Below, one piece after another: positions 9,201 to 18,115 of a stretch of 32,675 nt of DNA. The notes below the pieces were generated by a model that searched no databases, was not told the DNA's origin, and was given only the letters and a program-made list of their open reading frames with translations. Made by a program: the position numbers and the translations under genes. The stretch is taken from the NCBI GenBank assembly GCA_026770585.1, contig MU646627.1, positions 140,346 through 173,020 on the forward strand, given 5' to 3'. Source of the DNA: Baffinella frigidus (lineage: Eukaryota; Cryptophyceae; Cryptomonadales; Baffinellaceae). The number at the start of each line of letters is the position of its first letter. Within the stretch, counting starts at the first letter, position 1.

Positions 9201-12200
9201 TGGTGCAGCATCAAACCTGAACACGAAAAGTCTCAATAACCCGGAGTCCACGCTTCACACGGTTGGGGTTGCATGGGGATTTGGTGAAAGCCCCCCCCGT
9301 TGACTACCTTCCGCTGAATCAACCAGCCCTCTCGCTCAAATCGACATGCAGTTTCCTGCCCCGCATACCCTAGGCGTTCACAACTTCCACACATTGGACC
9401 AGGACCATGTCCAAGGACATACCACACACAACCCCGCTGCAACGCCCCTCCACTCACATGGTCTGAGTTCTCCTCGATGTCTGCGTCATTCGCGAGTACA
9501 ATCCATACGCGCATAGTCACAACACACCACAACCTCCTTGAAGTAACATCCCTGCAGTCCCAGTGGACAACTTTTCTCGCCCAAGAAGAGAAGTTGGTTG
9601 TGGGTTCACGCTCACAAAGACACGCTGCGTGAGGTGCGCGTGACAAACATGTCCTGTTTCGGATGCTTCACGTCTATCAAAACTACCCCACACGGACCCT
9701 GCGACACGCCCAACAACCCGTAAGGCGCATTTTGTGCAGAAGCGGCCCCTGAACATCATCGCATTGGTGTGCACGGGCATCATCTGTCGGCGCAGAGAGC
9801 AGTCGTTTCATCTTGGCAGGTGTGGGTAGCTCCCCCGAAGTCTGTCACAGTCTCCCGAAATCTCTGCTCTCTCAAATCCTCTGCCCTTCACCTCCCACCC
9901 CCCCCTCACTCACATTGTCCTTCGCGGTGATGTCCGCCCGCACGTCCAGCAGCGCCTGCACCACCTCCGGATGACCGTGTTGGGCAGCATCGTGCAGCGG
10001 CGTCGATCCAACCTGCGGCGCGCGCCCCCTCGTCAGCGCCCAGCCCGTGCGCCCCACCCGGCGTGATCATACTGGTCTTGTAATCAATGAACTCTCTCGT
10101 CACCCAGGCCCCGCCAACTTGCGCCACATTGTGTTTGAGGCCCTGTGATCAAAGAGGTGATTGTACCCGATCATTGGTGAATCCGTTGCGATCTCTCACA
10201 ACGACGTCCCCGCGACTACCAGTAAATTGACTGTTTACATCCACCAGGTCGGCGCTACGACTACATTACACAGGCGCAAAAAACAGCCCCCCGCAGCACA
10301 CCCCGCACTCACGCAGCAGAATCCCCAGTCTCGCTGCCACAACCTCACCCCACGCATTCCCAGCGTGCTGCACCGCATGCACACTCTCGCACCAAAATGC
10401 TCTGTTCGCAGGATCAAAGGGTAGCAGAGAAGGCCACTGTGACCGGTACATCAGGCCAAAAATGCCCACAAAGATTAATGCTGCATGAAACCTGAACACG
10501 AAAAGTCTCGATAACCCGGAATCCATGCTTCACACGGTTGGGTTTGCATGGAGATTCGACGAAAGTCCCCCCCCGCTGACTACCTTCCACTGAACCAACC
10601 ACCCCTCTGGCTCAAATCGATATGCAATATCCTGCCCCGTATACCCTAGGCGTTCACAACACCCACATCATTGGACCAGGACCATGTTCAACAACATACC
10701 ACACATAACCCCGCTGCAACGCCTCTCCACTCACATGGTCTGAGTTCTCCTCGATGTCCGCGCCATTTGCGAGTACAATCCACACGCACATAATCACAAA
10801 ATGCCACGACCCCCTTGAAGTGACTTCCAAGAAGTCCCAGTGGACACTTTTTCTCATCCAAGAAGAGAAGTTCGTTGCGGGTTCGCGCCCACAAAGACAC
10901 GCTGCGTGTGGTGCGCGCGACAAACATGTCCTGTTCCAGATGCTTCACGTCCATCAAAACTACACCGAACGGACCCTCAGACACGCCCAACAATCCGAAA
11001 GGTGCATCTTGTGCAGAAGCAGCCCCTGAACATCATCGCAGTTTTGTGCACGGGCATCATCTGTCGGCGCAGAGAGCAGTCGTTTTATCCTGGCAGGTGT
11101 GTGAAGCTCCCCCGAGGTCTGTCACAATCCCACGAAATCTCTGCTCTCTCGAATCCTCTGCCCTTCGCCTCCCACCCCCCCCTCACTCACATTGTCCTTC
11201 GCGGTGATGTCCGCCCGCGCCTCCAGAAGCGCCTGCGCCACCTCCAGATGACCCTCTTGTGCAGCCCGGTGCAGCGGCGTCCATCCACCCTGCGGTGCGC
11301 GCCCCCTCGTCAGCGCCCAGCCCGTGCGCCCCACCTGGTGTGATCATGCTGGTCTTGCAATCAATAAACTCTCTCCTCACCGGGGCTCCACCCACAAGGG
11401 CCCCTTGGTGTTCGAGGCCCTATGATCAAACAGGGGATTGAACCCGCTCATTGGTGAAGCCGTTATGACCGTTCACAGCAACATCCCCGCGACCACCAGT
11501 AAATTGACTGGTCACATCCACCAGGTTGGCGCTACAACCACTTTACAAAGGCGCACAAAACCGCACCATGCAGCACAACCCCGCACTCGCGCAGCAGAAT
11601 CCTCAGTCTCGCTGCCACAACCTCACCCCACGCCTTCTCAACGTGCTGCACCGCATTCAAGTCTCACACTCTCGCACAAAGTCAGTGTCTCCGCAGGATC
11701 AGAGGGTGGCAGAGAAGGCCACTGTGACCGGAAAAGCGGGCCAAAAATGGTCACCAAGATTGGTGCAGCATCAAGCCTGAACAAGAAAAGTCTCAATAAC
11801 GCGCAGTCCATGCTTCACATGGTTGGGGTTGCATAGAGATCTGGTGAAAGCCCCCCCCACTGACTACCTTAAACTGAACCAACCACCACTCTGGCTCAAA
11901 TCGGCATGCCATTCCCTGCCCCGCATACCCTAGGCATCCACATCTCCCACAACATTGGACCAGGACCATGTTCAAAAACATTCCACACACAACCCCGCTG
12001 CAACGCCTGTTCACTCACATGGTCTGAGTTCTCCTCGACGTCGGCGCCATTCGCGAGTACAATCCATACGCGAATAATCAAAACTCCCCACAACCTCCTT
12101 GCAATAACTTCCCTGCAGTCCCAGTGGACACTTTTTCTCGCCAACGAAGAGAAGTTGGTTGCGGGTTCGCGCTCACAGAGACACGCTGCGTGAGGTGCGC

Positions 12201-15200
12201 ATGACAAACATGTCTTGTGTCGGATGCTTCACATCTATCAGAACTACCCCACATGGACCCTCAGACACGCCCAACAATCCGAAAGGTGCATCTTGTGCAG
12301 AAGCAGCCCCTGAACATCATCGCAGTTTTGTGCACGGGCATCATCTGTCGGCGCAGAGAGCAGTCGTTTCATCTTGGCAGGTGTGTGTAGCTCCCCCGAG
12401 GGCTGTCACAATCCCACGAAATCTCTGCTCTCTCGAATCCTCTGCCCTTCGCCTCCCACCCCCTCCTCACGCACCTCGTCCTTCGCGGTGATGTCCGCCC
12501 GCGCCTCCAGAAGCGCCTGCGCCACCTCCAGATGACCGTTCATCGCAGCATCGTGCAGTGGCGTGTCTCCATCCTGCGGCGCGCGCCCCCGCGTCAGCGC
12601 CCAGCCCGTGCGCCCCACCCGGCGTGATCATACTGGTCTTGTAATCAATAAACTCTCTCGTCACCCGGGCTCCACCCACAGGCGCCCCTTGGTGTTCGAG
12701 GCCCTATGTTCAAACAGGTTATTGTACCCGCTCATCGGTGAAGCCGTTAAGACCGTTCACAACGACATCCCCGCCACTACCTGTGAACTGACTGGTCACA
12801 CCAACTAGGCCAGCGCTACAAGAACTGTACGCAGGCGCACACACCCGCATCCCGCAGCACAACCCTGTACTCGCACAACATGATTCCGAGTCTCGCTGCC
12901 ACAACCTCCCCCCACACATTCCCAGCGAGCTGCACCGCATTCAAGTCTGCCACACTCTCACACCAAATCACTCTCTCTGCAGGATCAGAAGGTGGTAGAG
13001 AAGGCCACTGTGGCCGGAGAAGCAGGCCAAAAATGCTCACACAGATTAACGCTGCATGACACCTGAACACGAAAAGTCTCAGTTACCCGGAGTCCATGCT
13101 TCACACGGTTTGGGTTGCATGGAAATTTGGTGCAAGTCGCCCCCCCCTGCTGACGACCTCGCACTGAACCAGACTCCCCTTTGAACAATCACTCACGTTT
13201 ACGCCCCCCGTTGACGCAACCCTGGCGAGAGACACGTGCACTCTTTGTGCGCCCAACATCCCGACCCGTGTCCTCCCTCACCTGGTCCGGCGCGTTTGTG
13301 TCCGCCTTCTTGGCGACGAGAAGCTCCACCACCTCCAGATGACCCTCTTGTGCAGCATCGTGCAGCGGCGTTCGTCCACCCTGCGGTGCGCGCCCCCTCG
13401 TCAGCGCCCAGCCCGTGCGCCCCACCCGGTGTGATCATGCTGGTCTTGCAATCAATAAACTCTCTCGTCACCGGGGCTCCACCCACAGGCGCCCCTTGGT
13501 GTTCGAGGCCCTATGATCAAACAGGGGATTGAACCCGCTCATTGGTGAAGCCGGTACGACCTTTCACAGCAACATCCCCGCGACCACCAGTAAATTGACT
13601 GGTCGCATCCACCAGGTCGGCGCTACAACACAGACGCATCAACCAGCCCCCCGCAGCTCAACCCGCACCCGCGCAGCAACCCCCCCGGCCTCAACGCCAT
13701 ACCCTCACCCCACGCATTCCCAGCGTGCTGCACCGCATGTAAGTTTCCCACACTCTCACACCAAATCATACTATCCGCAGGATCAGAGGGTGGCAGAGAA
13801 GGCCACTGTAACCAAAGAAGCAGGCCAAAAATGCCCACCGCATGAAACCTGAACACGAAAAGTCTCAATAACCCGGAATCCATGCTTCACACGGTTGGGG
13901 TTGCATGGGGATTTTGCGAAAGCCCCCCCCACTGACTACCTTAAACTGAACTAACCACCCCTCTGGCTCAAATCGACATGCAATTTCCTGCCCTCCATAG
14001 GTCCTTTAGGTTTTAATTCGCCCAACATAGCCCAACGACACGCCCTTCACAGAGAAAGGACTGCAGAGAAAGCATTTATGCTTTCGGATCGCGTTTAGCT
14101 TTCCAGTGCAGAGGCTCGTGTAGAGAAGATGAAGGGTGGTTCTGTTGGGGTGATTGAGCTATTCATACCCTAGGCATCCACATCCCATGACATTGGACCA
14201 GGACCATGTCCAAGGACATACCACACACAACCCCGCTGCAACGCCTCTTCACCCACATGGTCTGAGTTCTCCTCGACGTCTGCGCCATCCGCGAGTACAA
14301 TCCATACGCGAATAATCACACGACGCCACAAACCTCCTTGGACTAACTTCCCTGCAGTCCCAATCGATCCTTTTCTCGCCCAAGAAGACAAGTTCGTTGC
14401 AGATTCGCGCTCACAAAGACACGCTGCGTGAGGTGCGCGTGACAAACATGTCCTGTTTCGAATGCTTAACGTCTATCAAAACTACCCCACACGGACCCTG
14501 AGACACGCCCAACAACCCGAAAGGCGCATCTTGTGCAGAAGTGACACCTGAACATCAACACATTTTTGTGCACGGGCATCATCTGTCGGCGCAGAGAGCA
14601 GTCGTCTCATCCTGGCAGATGTGTGTAGCTCCCCCGAAGCCTGTCACAATCCCACGAAATCTCTGCTCTCTCGGATCCTCTGCCCTTCGCTGCCCCCCCC
14701 CCCCTCACTCACATCGTCCTTCGCGGTGATGTCCGCCCGCGCCTCCAGCAGCGCCTGCACCACCTCCGGATGGTCGTTCCCCGCAGCGAGGTGCAATGGC
14801 GTCGCATCATTCTGCGGCGCGCGCCCCCGCGTCAGCGCCCAGCCCTTGCGCCCCGCCCGGTGTGATCATGCTGGTCGTGTAATCAATAAACTCTCTTGTC
14901 ACCCGGGCTCCACCCACAGGCGCCCCTTGGTGTTCGAGGCCCTATGACCAAACAGGGGATTGTACACGCTCATTGGTGAAGCCGTTACGACCTTTCACGC
15001 CAACATCTCCGCAACTACCAGTAAATTGACTGGTCACACCAACTAGGCCAGCGCTACGACTGCTTTACACAAACGCACAAAACCGCACCATGCAGCACAA
15101 ACCCGCAGCCGCGCAGCAGAATCCCCGGGCTCGCTGCCACAACCTCACCCTACGTCTTCCCAACGTTCTACACCGCATTCAAGTCTCCCACACTCTCGCA

Positions 15201-15634
15201 CAAAATCAATCTCTTCGCAGGATCAGAGGGCGGCAGAGAAGGCCACTGCAACCAAAGAGACAGGCCAAAAATGCCCACCAAGATGCATGAAACCTGAACA
15301 CGAAAAGTCTCAATAACCCGGAATCCATGCTTCACACGGTTGGGGTTGCATGGAGATTCGGTGAAAGCCCCTCCCGCTGACTACCTTCCACTGAAGCAAC
15401 CACCCCTCTGGCTCAAATCGACATGCAGTTTCCTGCCACGCATACCTTAGGCATTCACAACTCCACAATCCTGGACCAGGACCAGCATGGTCCGACCATG
15501 CTCCACAACATACCATACACAAAACCCCGCTGCAACGCCCCTTCACTCACGCAGTCTTTCTCGTTGACGTTTGCGCCATCCGCGAGTAGCCTCTTCACCT
15601 CCACCACATTTCCATCTTCCGCTGCCCCCAACAT
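3062..15634 (-). CDS. Ankyrin-repeat gene with SAM-like C-terminus, 15 exons (gene span)
   Basis: Proposed exons in transcript order: 15551-15634, 14713-14811, 13282-13380, 12475-12573, 11191-11289, 9914-10012, 8636-8734, 7349-7447, 6492-6551, 6028-6060, 5384-5515, 4764-4868, 4098-4157, 3483-3607, 3062-3206. All junctions agree in phase (0 throughout except phase 2 before the last exon) and give about 478 residues. Order of parts: half ankyrin repeat, seven full repeats, truncated capping repeat, Ala-rich linker, hydrophobic helix, a second ankyrin pair, SAM-like C-terminus. Ankyrin arrays bind proteins and SAM domains often oligomerise, so a scaffold or adaptor role is the natural inference; the partner is unknown. 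The start at 15634 is the ATG in GCCGCCGAGATG, which also sits just after a possible AG acceptor, so a further 5' exon cannot be excluded. Exons 10 and 11 are the least certain. Confidence 0.75.
3207..3482 (-). repeat. Intron of ankyrin gene A made largely of CCCTGAA-type heptamers
   Basis: Between the donor (GTACCAAATC after 3483) and the acceptor AAAACAG lies almost nothing but seven-base units: CCCTGAA, CCCTCAA and CCCTAAA on the minus (sense) strand, seen as GGGTTCA on the plus strand. It spans 276 bases and joins exons that agree in phase. Confidence 0.8.
3483..3607 (-). CDS. Ankyrin gene A, exon 14: Ala/Glu linker and start of SAM-like domain
   Basis: Acceptor GATTGAGCAG, then AEAAEKAAAAMETKLHTWLR followed by DSCKIDNSKERDQILGAFVH, ending in phase 2 at donor GTACC. 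The start resembles the linker exons at 6060 and 23844, which share the GAGCAG acceptor. The ILGAFVHPR segment aligns with ILDLFVDPQ in the plus gene. With exon 15 it forms a segment of about 65 residues with a Trp near the start, compatible with a SAM fold. Confidence 0.75.
4098..4157 (-). CDS. Ankyrin gene A, exon 13: second truncated capping repeat
   Basis: A 60-nt phase 0-0 exon encoding NGMTALDVAKGEGLVEFLRE, with acceptor CTCGGCAG and donor GTGCGTG. It matches the 60-nt exon at 6492-6551 codon for codon in length and splice-site type. It is the short C-terminal ankyrin repeat that closes the second ankyrin module. Confidence 0.8.
4764..4868 (-). CDS. Ankyrin gene A, exon 12: diverged ankyrin repeat with GC donor
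   Basis: Acceptor CTCCGCAG, then IARAPSPLHWAAQNGHLAVS and RMLVEAGADLTAKNQ: a 35-residue ankyrin repeat, two longer than the tandem ones. The exon ends CAG followed by GCAAGT, which matches the consensus of the rare GC-AG intron class rather than GT-AG. Its flanking introns resemble those around exons 8 and 9 (for example TGGTTCTTGG near 4407 and 6748), so the pair 12-13 is an older duplicate of the pair 8-9. Confidence 0.8.
5384..5515 (-). CDS. Ankyrin gene A, exon 11: hydrophobic, membrane-helix-like segment
   Basis: Acceptor GTGCGCCGCAG, then 44 residues starting FSGLVWKVLVFAEAAAVQML and containing MMFIAAVALLVMLATEALK, ending at donor GTAAGG. Only this phase is open. The central run of about 16 uncharged hydrophobic residues could be a membrane helix or a buried helix. 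It lies between the two ankyrin modules and has no counterpart in the plus-strand gene. Confidence 0.6.
5516..6027 (-). other. Intron with a retained open frame
   Basis: From the linker exon the frame stays open past the proposed donor to about 5879, reading natural-looking protein (HPDAERLVEGPDLAHSLCWA) up to a GTGAGG donor in phase 2, which cannot join exon 11. The end of this frame contains GCCGCCGAGATGTT, the same sequence that starts exon 1, so part may be a decayed copy of exon 1. Confidence 0.4.
6028..6060 (-). CDS. Ankyrin gene A, exon 10: Ala/Lys linker
   Basis: Acceptor CGTTCGAGCAG followed by AFAAKAKAAAT and donor GTGAAGG, phase 0-0. The acceptor and position match the plus-strand linker exon at 23844. 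The donor choice is uncertain: a longer version would run to about 5879 but breaks the phase to exon 11. Confidence 0.45.
6492..6551 (-). CDS. Ankyrin gene A, exon 9: truncated capping repeat
   Basis: [20 protein letters not shown] in a 60-nt phase 0-0 exon, acceptor GTGCGGGACAG, donor GTGCGAACG. The plus-gene exon at 23352-23411 encodes the same peptide with two substitutions, and the flanking introns are nearly identical between the two genes. It closes the main ankyrin stack. Confidence 0.85.
7349..7447 (-). CDS. Ankyrin gene A, exon 8: one 33-residue ankyrin repeat
   Basis: Starts RGWTPLHIAAASGH, then PGVAQALLKARADITEK. 99 nt, phase 0-0, donor GTGAGTGAGGGG. Lys and Glu replacements in the second half make it the most diverged of the 1.28-kb unit exons. 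Confidence 0.85.
8180..8273 (-). pseudogene. Decayed half-ankyrin exon inside an intron
   Basis: Homologous to the 3' part of exon 1 and to the 94-nt segments at 9458-9551, 12019-12112 and 14257-14351 on this strand and at 18590-18683 on the plus strand. Here the donor GTGAGT has become GGGAGT. All these copies would enter in phase 2, while the neighbouring exons are phase 0, so they are unlikely to be spliced in. Confidence 0.6.
8636..8734 (-). CDS. Ankyrin gene A, exon 7: one 33-residue ankyrin repeat
   Basis: Starts GGATPLHHAAGYDH, then [19 protein letters not shown]. 99 nt, phase 0-0, acceptor CGCGCCGCAG, donor GTGAGTGAGG. Confidence 0.85.
9458..9551 (-). pseudogene. Decayed half-ankyrin exon inside an intron
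   Basis: Reads [15 protein letters not shown] before an intact GTGAGTG donor. The CTGCAG acceptor is also present, but the 94-nt length is out of phase with the flanking 99-nt exons. Confidence 0.55.
9914..10012 (-). CDS. Ankyrin gene A, exon 6: one 33-residue ankyrin repeat
   Basis: Starts VGSTPLHDAAQHGH, then [19 protein letters not shown]. 99 nt, phase 0-0, donor GTGAGTGAGG. Confidence 0.85.
11191..11289 (-). CDS. Ankyrin gene A, exon 5: one 33-residue ankyrin repeat
   Basis: Starts GGWTPLHRAAQEGH, then [19 protein letters not shown]. 99 nt, phase 0-0. Its flanks correspond to the two edges of the assembly gap in the plus gene, so the gap most likely hides its mirror copy. Confidence 0.85.
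12019..12112 (-). pseudogene. Decayed half-ankyrin exon; apparently identical to its mirror copy
   Basis: Reads [20 protein letters not shown] and then NSDH before GTGAGTG. The copy at 18590-18683 on the plus strand appears identical, within a longer identical stretch. Phase 2 entry makes use as an exon unlikely. Confidence 0.6.
12475..12573 (-). CDS. Ankyrin gene A, exon 4: one 33-residue ankyrin repeat
   Basis: Starts DGDTPLHDAAMNGH, then [19 protein letters not shown]. 99 nt, phase 0-0, donor GTGCGTGAGG instead of GTGAGTGAGG. The corresponding exon has been deleted from the plus-strand arm at 18451. Confidence 0.85.
13282..13380 (-). CDS. Ankyrin gene A, exon 3: diverged 33-residue ankyrin repeat
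   Basis: Starts GGRTPLHDAAQEGH like its neighbours, but its second half is different (LEVVELLVAKKADTNAPDQ) and the donor is GTGAGGGAGG. The following intron sequence also differs and the spacing to the next exon is about 807 instead of 1280 bases. It may be an older, pre-amplification exon. Confidence 0.85.
13994..14163 (-). mobile_element. Family-C element inserted in an ankyrin-gene intron
   Basis: Other units read CTGCCCCGCATACCCTAGG without a break; here the sequence is split after CTGCCC and resumes at CATACCCTAGG with about 170 bases between. The insert contains AGGTCCTTTAGGTTTTAATT and CTTTCGGATCG, shared with the copy at 25098-25230. This is the only copy with both boundaries defined by an empty site. 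No clear target duplication is seen. Confidence 0.65.
14257..14351 (-). pseudogene. Decayed half-ankyrin exon with a one-base insertion
   Basis: 95 nt instead of 94, with an extra A in the ACAAACCTCC segment and the donor changed to GTGGGTG. Confidence 0.5.
14713..14811 (-). CDS. Ankyrin gene A, exon 2: one 33-residue ankyrin repeat
   Basis: Starts NDATPLHLAAGNDH, then [19 protein letters not shown]. 99 nt, phase 0-0, acceptor CGCGCCGCAG, donor GTGAGTGAGGGG. Confidence 0.85.
15551..15634 (-). CDS. Ankyrin gene A, exon 1: N-terminal half ankyrin repeat
   Basis: ATG at 15634-15632, then MLGAAEDGNVVEVKRLLADG and ANVNEKDC, donor GTGAGTGAAG, 84 nt. The mirror exon at 18032-18115 has the same length and phase. 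AAxxGxxxxVKxLLxxGxxVN is the classic second half of an ankyrin repeat, typical of an N-terminal cap. Confidence 0.85.
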
Positions 15635-18031
15635 CTCGGCGGCCTGCGCGCCCGAGGGAGAATGCGTCAGGCAGGGACACCAATGGCTCCAAGAGGATAG
15701 AGATCGTCACTCAAAGGGAGACGTTGCACTCAGCGCCGAGCAGGCACGAGTTGCCCCTCTCGTTGAGCTGTGGCAAGCAACCGATCCAACCAAGGCAGAG
15801 CCTTCCTCATCCTAGGGGAGGCTCAGACATGCCCGCCGTTCGCCTGTGAAGCCCACGTCCCGCAGGGGGCCGCAGGATTCACAGGCAGCGTACCCTCTCT
15901 GTCCTGCGAGAGCATTGCTACTGCGGGGAGTCAACTGGACCCAGCTGCCCCGGAAAGTCTGCACGCGCACCTCAGTAAAAAATATTGAGAAAGAGTTAGA
16001 CCCTGATCGGGCCAGATGCATTAGTTGGGTTGTTGGCTTTTCAGAAAGCCGTTGAGATAACTGTTGTGATGCGCTGGTTTGGGTGTTCGAATTGAGGAAA
16101 CAGCTGATTTAGACCGGGAATGAAACCTTGCGTTGAGCGCTGCAATCATTGTTCAGACCAAGCTGGTTGTATTTGGTGTAGGGATTGAATGGGTAGGGTC
16201 TGTGACACAGATGACGGATGCAGGCTGCAGAGTCAAGGAATGAGTTGTGAGGTGGACCAGCAGCTCAGGAGCATCCAGTGTCATCCACGGGAGAAGCATC
16301 TCAAGTTCTTCCCGAGCAGGCTCTGGGGGAAGTCAGCGCCTCACCCAGGGGGGGAAGTTCCGAGCGAGAGAGGGAGCAGTCAGGCAGCTGGGCTGTGGAG
16401 CCCCCTTCAATCACCGGTGAGCGTCTGGCAGTCGGGCATGGATCAGCAGGAGTCTGTTGCAAAGTTATCATACCCCAGCAGGAGTTCGTTGCGAAGGACA
16501 AAGGTTTCATACCCACTCCCGGTGGGCGCGGTTTCTAGGAGAGGGATGGGGCGAGGCACGAGATAAAAGATAGGAGAGAGGTGCAAGAGGGAGAAAGGGA
16601 GAGAGGGAGCGATAACAGGCCAGGATCACCTCTGCTACAGGGATAAAAGCAGGTGCTGGGCGCTCGGCCGCGATGCTGGAGCAGGGGGGGGTCAGGACTG
16701 GCTGTGCTGCTCACCGGGAAACGGACACGTCGCCTTCGTTAAGGATCTCCAGAGCTGTTATCAGGACAGCTATTCATTCTTCCTGGTACAAATTTTAGCT
16801 GGACATGACCTAAAAGCGATTTCGTTTTATTTTGTCCGTATTTTGGACCTTTTTCATTTAATCGGGTCAAAGTTGACTAAAATTAATTTAGGTCATGTCC
16901 AGCTAAAATTTGTACCAGGAAGAATGAATAGCTGTCCTGTTATAGATAACAGCTCTGGAGATCCTTAACGAAGGCGACGTGTCCGTTTCCCGGTGAGCAG
17001 CACTGCCAGTCCCGACCCGCCCCTGCTCCAGCATCGCGGCCGAGCGCCCAGCGCCTGCTTTTGTCCCTGTAGCAGAGGTGATCCTGGCCTTTCATCGCTC
17101 CCTCTCTCCCTTTCTCCCTCTTGCACCTCTCTCCTATCTTTTGTCTCGTGCCTCGCCCCATCCCTCTCCTAGGAACCGCGCCAACCGGGAGGGGGTATGA
17201 AACCTTTGTCCTTCGCAACAAACTCCTGCTGATCCATGCCCGACTGCCAGACGCTCACCGGTGATTGAAGGGGGCTCCACAGCCCAGCTGCCTGACTGCT
17301 CCCTCTCTCGCTGGGCACTTTTGCCCTTTGGTGAGAAGCCAACGTCCCCCAGAGCCTGCTCGGGAATCACTTGAGGTGCTTCCCCCGTGGATGACACTGG
17401 ATGCTCCTGAGCTGCTGGTCCACCTCACAACTCATTCCTTGACTCTACAGCCTGCATCCGTCACCTGTGTTACAAACCCTACCCATTCAATCGCTACACC
17501 AAATACAGCCAGCTTGGTCCAATCACTGATTACAGCGCTCAACACAGGGTTGCATTCCCGGTGTCAATCAGCTGTTTCCTAAATGTGAAAACCCAAACCA
17601 GCGCATCACAACAGTTGTCTCAACGGCTTTCTGAAAAGCCAACAACCCAACCAGTGCATCTGGCCCGATCAGAGTCCAAATCTTTCTCGATATTTTGTAC
17701 CTAGGTGCGTTTCTCCGGGGCAGCTGGTTCCAGTTGACTCCCCGCAGTAGCAATGCTCTCACAGGACAGAGAGGGTGCGCTGCCTGTGAATCCTGCGGCC
17801 CTCTGCGGGACGTGGGCTTCACAGGCGCAGGGCGGGCAAGTCTGAGCCTCCCCTGGGACATGGGAGGCTCTGCCTTGGTTGGATCGTGTGCTTGCCACAG
17901 CTCATCGAGAGGGGCAACTCGTGCCTGCTCGGCGCTGAGCGCAGCGTCTCCTTGCGTGACGCTCTCGCTGTCCTTAGAGCCACTGGTGTCCCTGCCTGAC
18001 GCTCTCTCCCTCGGGCGCGCAGGCCGCCGAG
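15635..18031. promoter_or_regulatory. Shared 5' region of the two head-to-head ankyrin genes
   Basis: The 2.4 kb between the two start codons is an imperfect palindrome, so each gene has nearly the same upstream sequence. It must contain the promoters of both genes. I see no convincing TATA box or upstream coding exon. A pyrimidine-rich tract (CTCCCTCTCTCCCTTTCTCC near 17098-17120, with its purine mirror near 16580-16605) could be a promoter element. Any uORF here is unsupported. Confidence 0.6.
16762..16939. repeat. Palindrome centre: 53-bp perfect inverted repeat with 72-nt loop
   Basis: 16762-16814 and 16887-16939 are exact reverse complements, separated by 72 A/T-rich bases (16815-16886). 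Beyond the stem, the right side has six extra bases (TTATAG) before pairing resumes (AGAGCTGTTAT with ATAACAGCTCT) and continues with high similarity for more than 500 bases each way. The loop itself contains GTCC-N7-GGAC. Confidence 0.95.
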
Positions 18032-18115
18032 ATGTTGAAGGCAGCAAGAGGTGGAGATGTGGTGGAGGTGAAGAAGCTACTCAAGAATGGCGACAACGTC
18101 AACGAGGAAGACGAC
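18032..18115 (+). CDS. Ankyrin gene B, exon 1: N-terminal half ankyrin repeat
   Basis: [20 protein letters not shown] followed by DNVNEEDD and donor GTGAGTGAAGGGG. 84 nt. The ATG lies in GCCGCCGAGATG, as in gene A. Substitutions relative to gene A keep the ankyrin pattern, evidence for selection on protein. Confidence 0.85.

Larger units (their letters stand above)
7340..15540 (-). repeat. Tandem array of ~1.28-kb exon-plus-intron units
   Basis: Exon starts lie at 7447, 8734, 10012, 11289, 12573, 13380 and 14811, with spacings of 1287, 1278, 1277, 1284, 807 and 1431. Each unit holds one 99-nt ankyrin exon, intron segments such as GGATCAGAGGGTGGCAGAGA, and a decayed half exon. The 1431 spacing is explained by the 170-base insertion at 13994. 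Confidence 0.9.
5950..16814 (-). repeat. Left arm of the large inverted repeat
   Basis: It runs from the central loop leftwards to about 5.95-6.06 kb and pairs with 16887 to about 23870. Similarity covers the 5' flanks, exon 1, the unit introns, the capping exon and the linker exon. The arms differ in length because they carry different numbers of exon units. Confidence 0.8.

Noticed and set aside
11896-12207. 103-codon minus-strand frame with an identical plus-strand partner at 18495-18806
   Set aside because: It lies in intron sequence plus a decayed half exon. The identity reflects arm conversion, not selection on this peptide.
7340-15540. CRISPR-like regular repeats
   Set aside because: The period is about 1.28 kb and each unit contains a splice-flanked ankyrin exon. 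There are no short repeats with uniform spacers.
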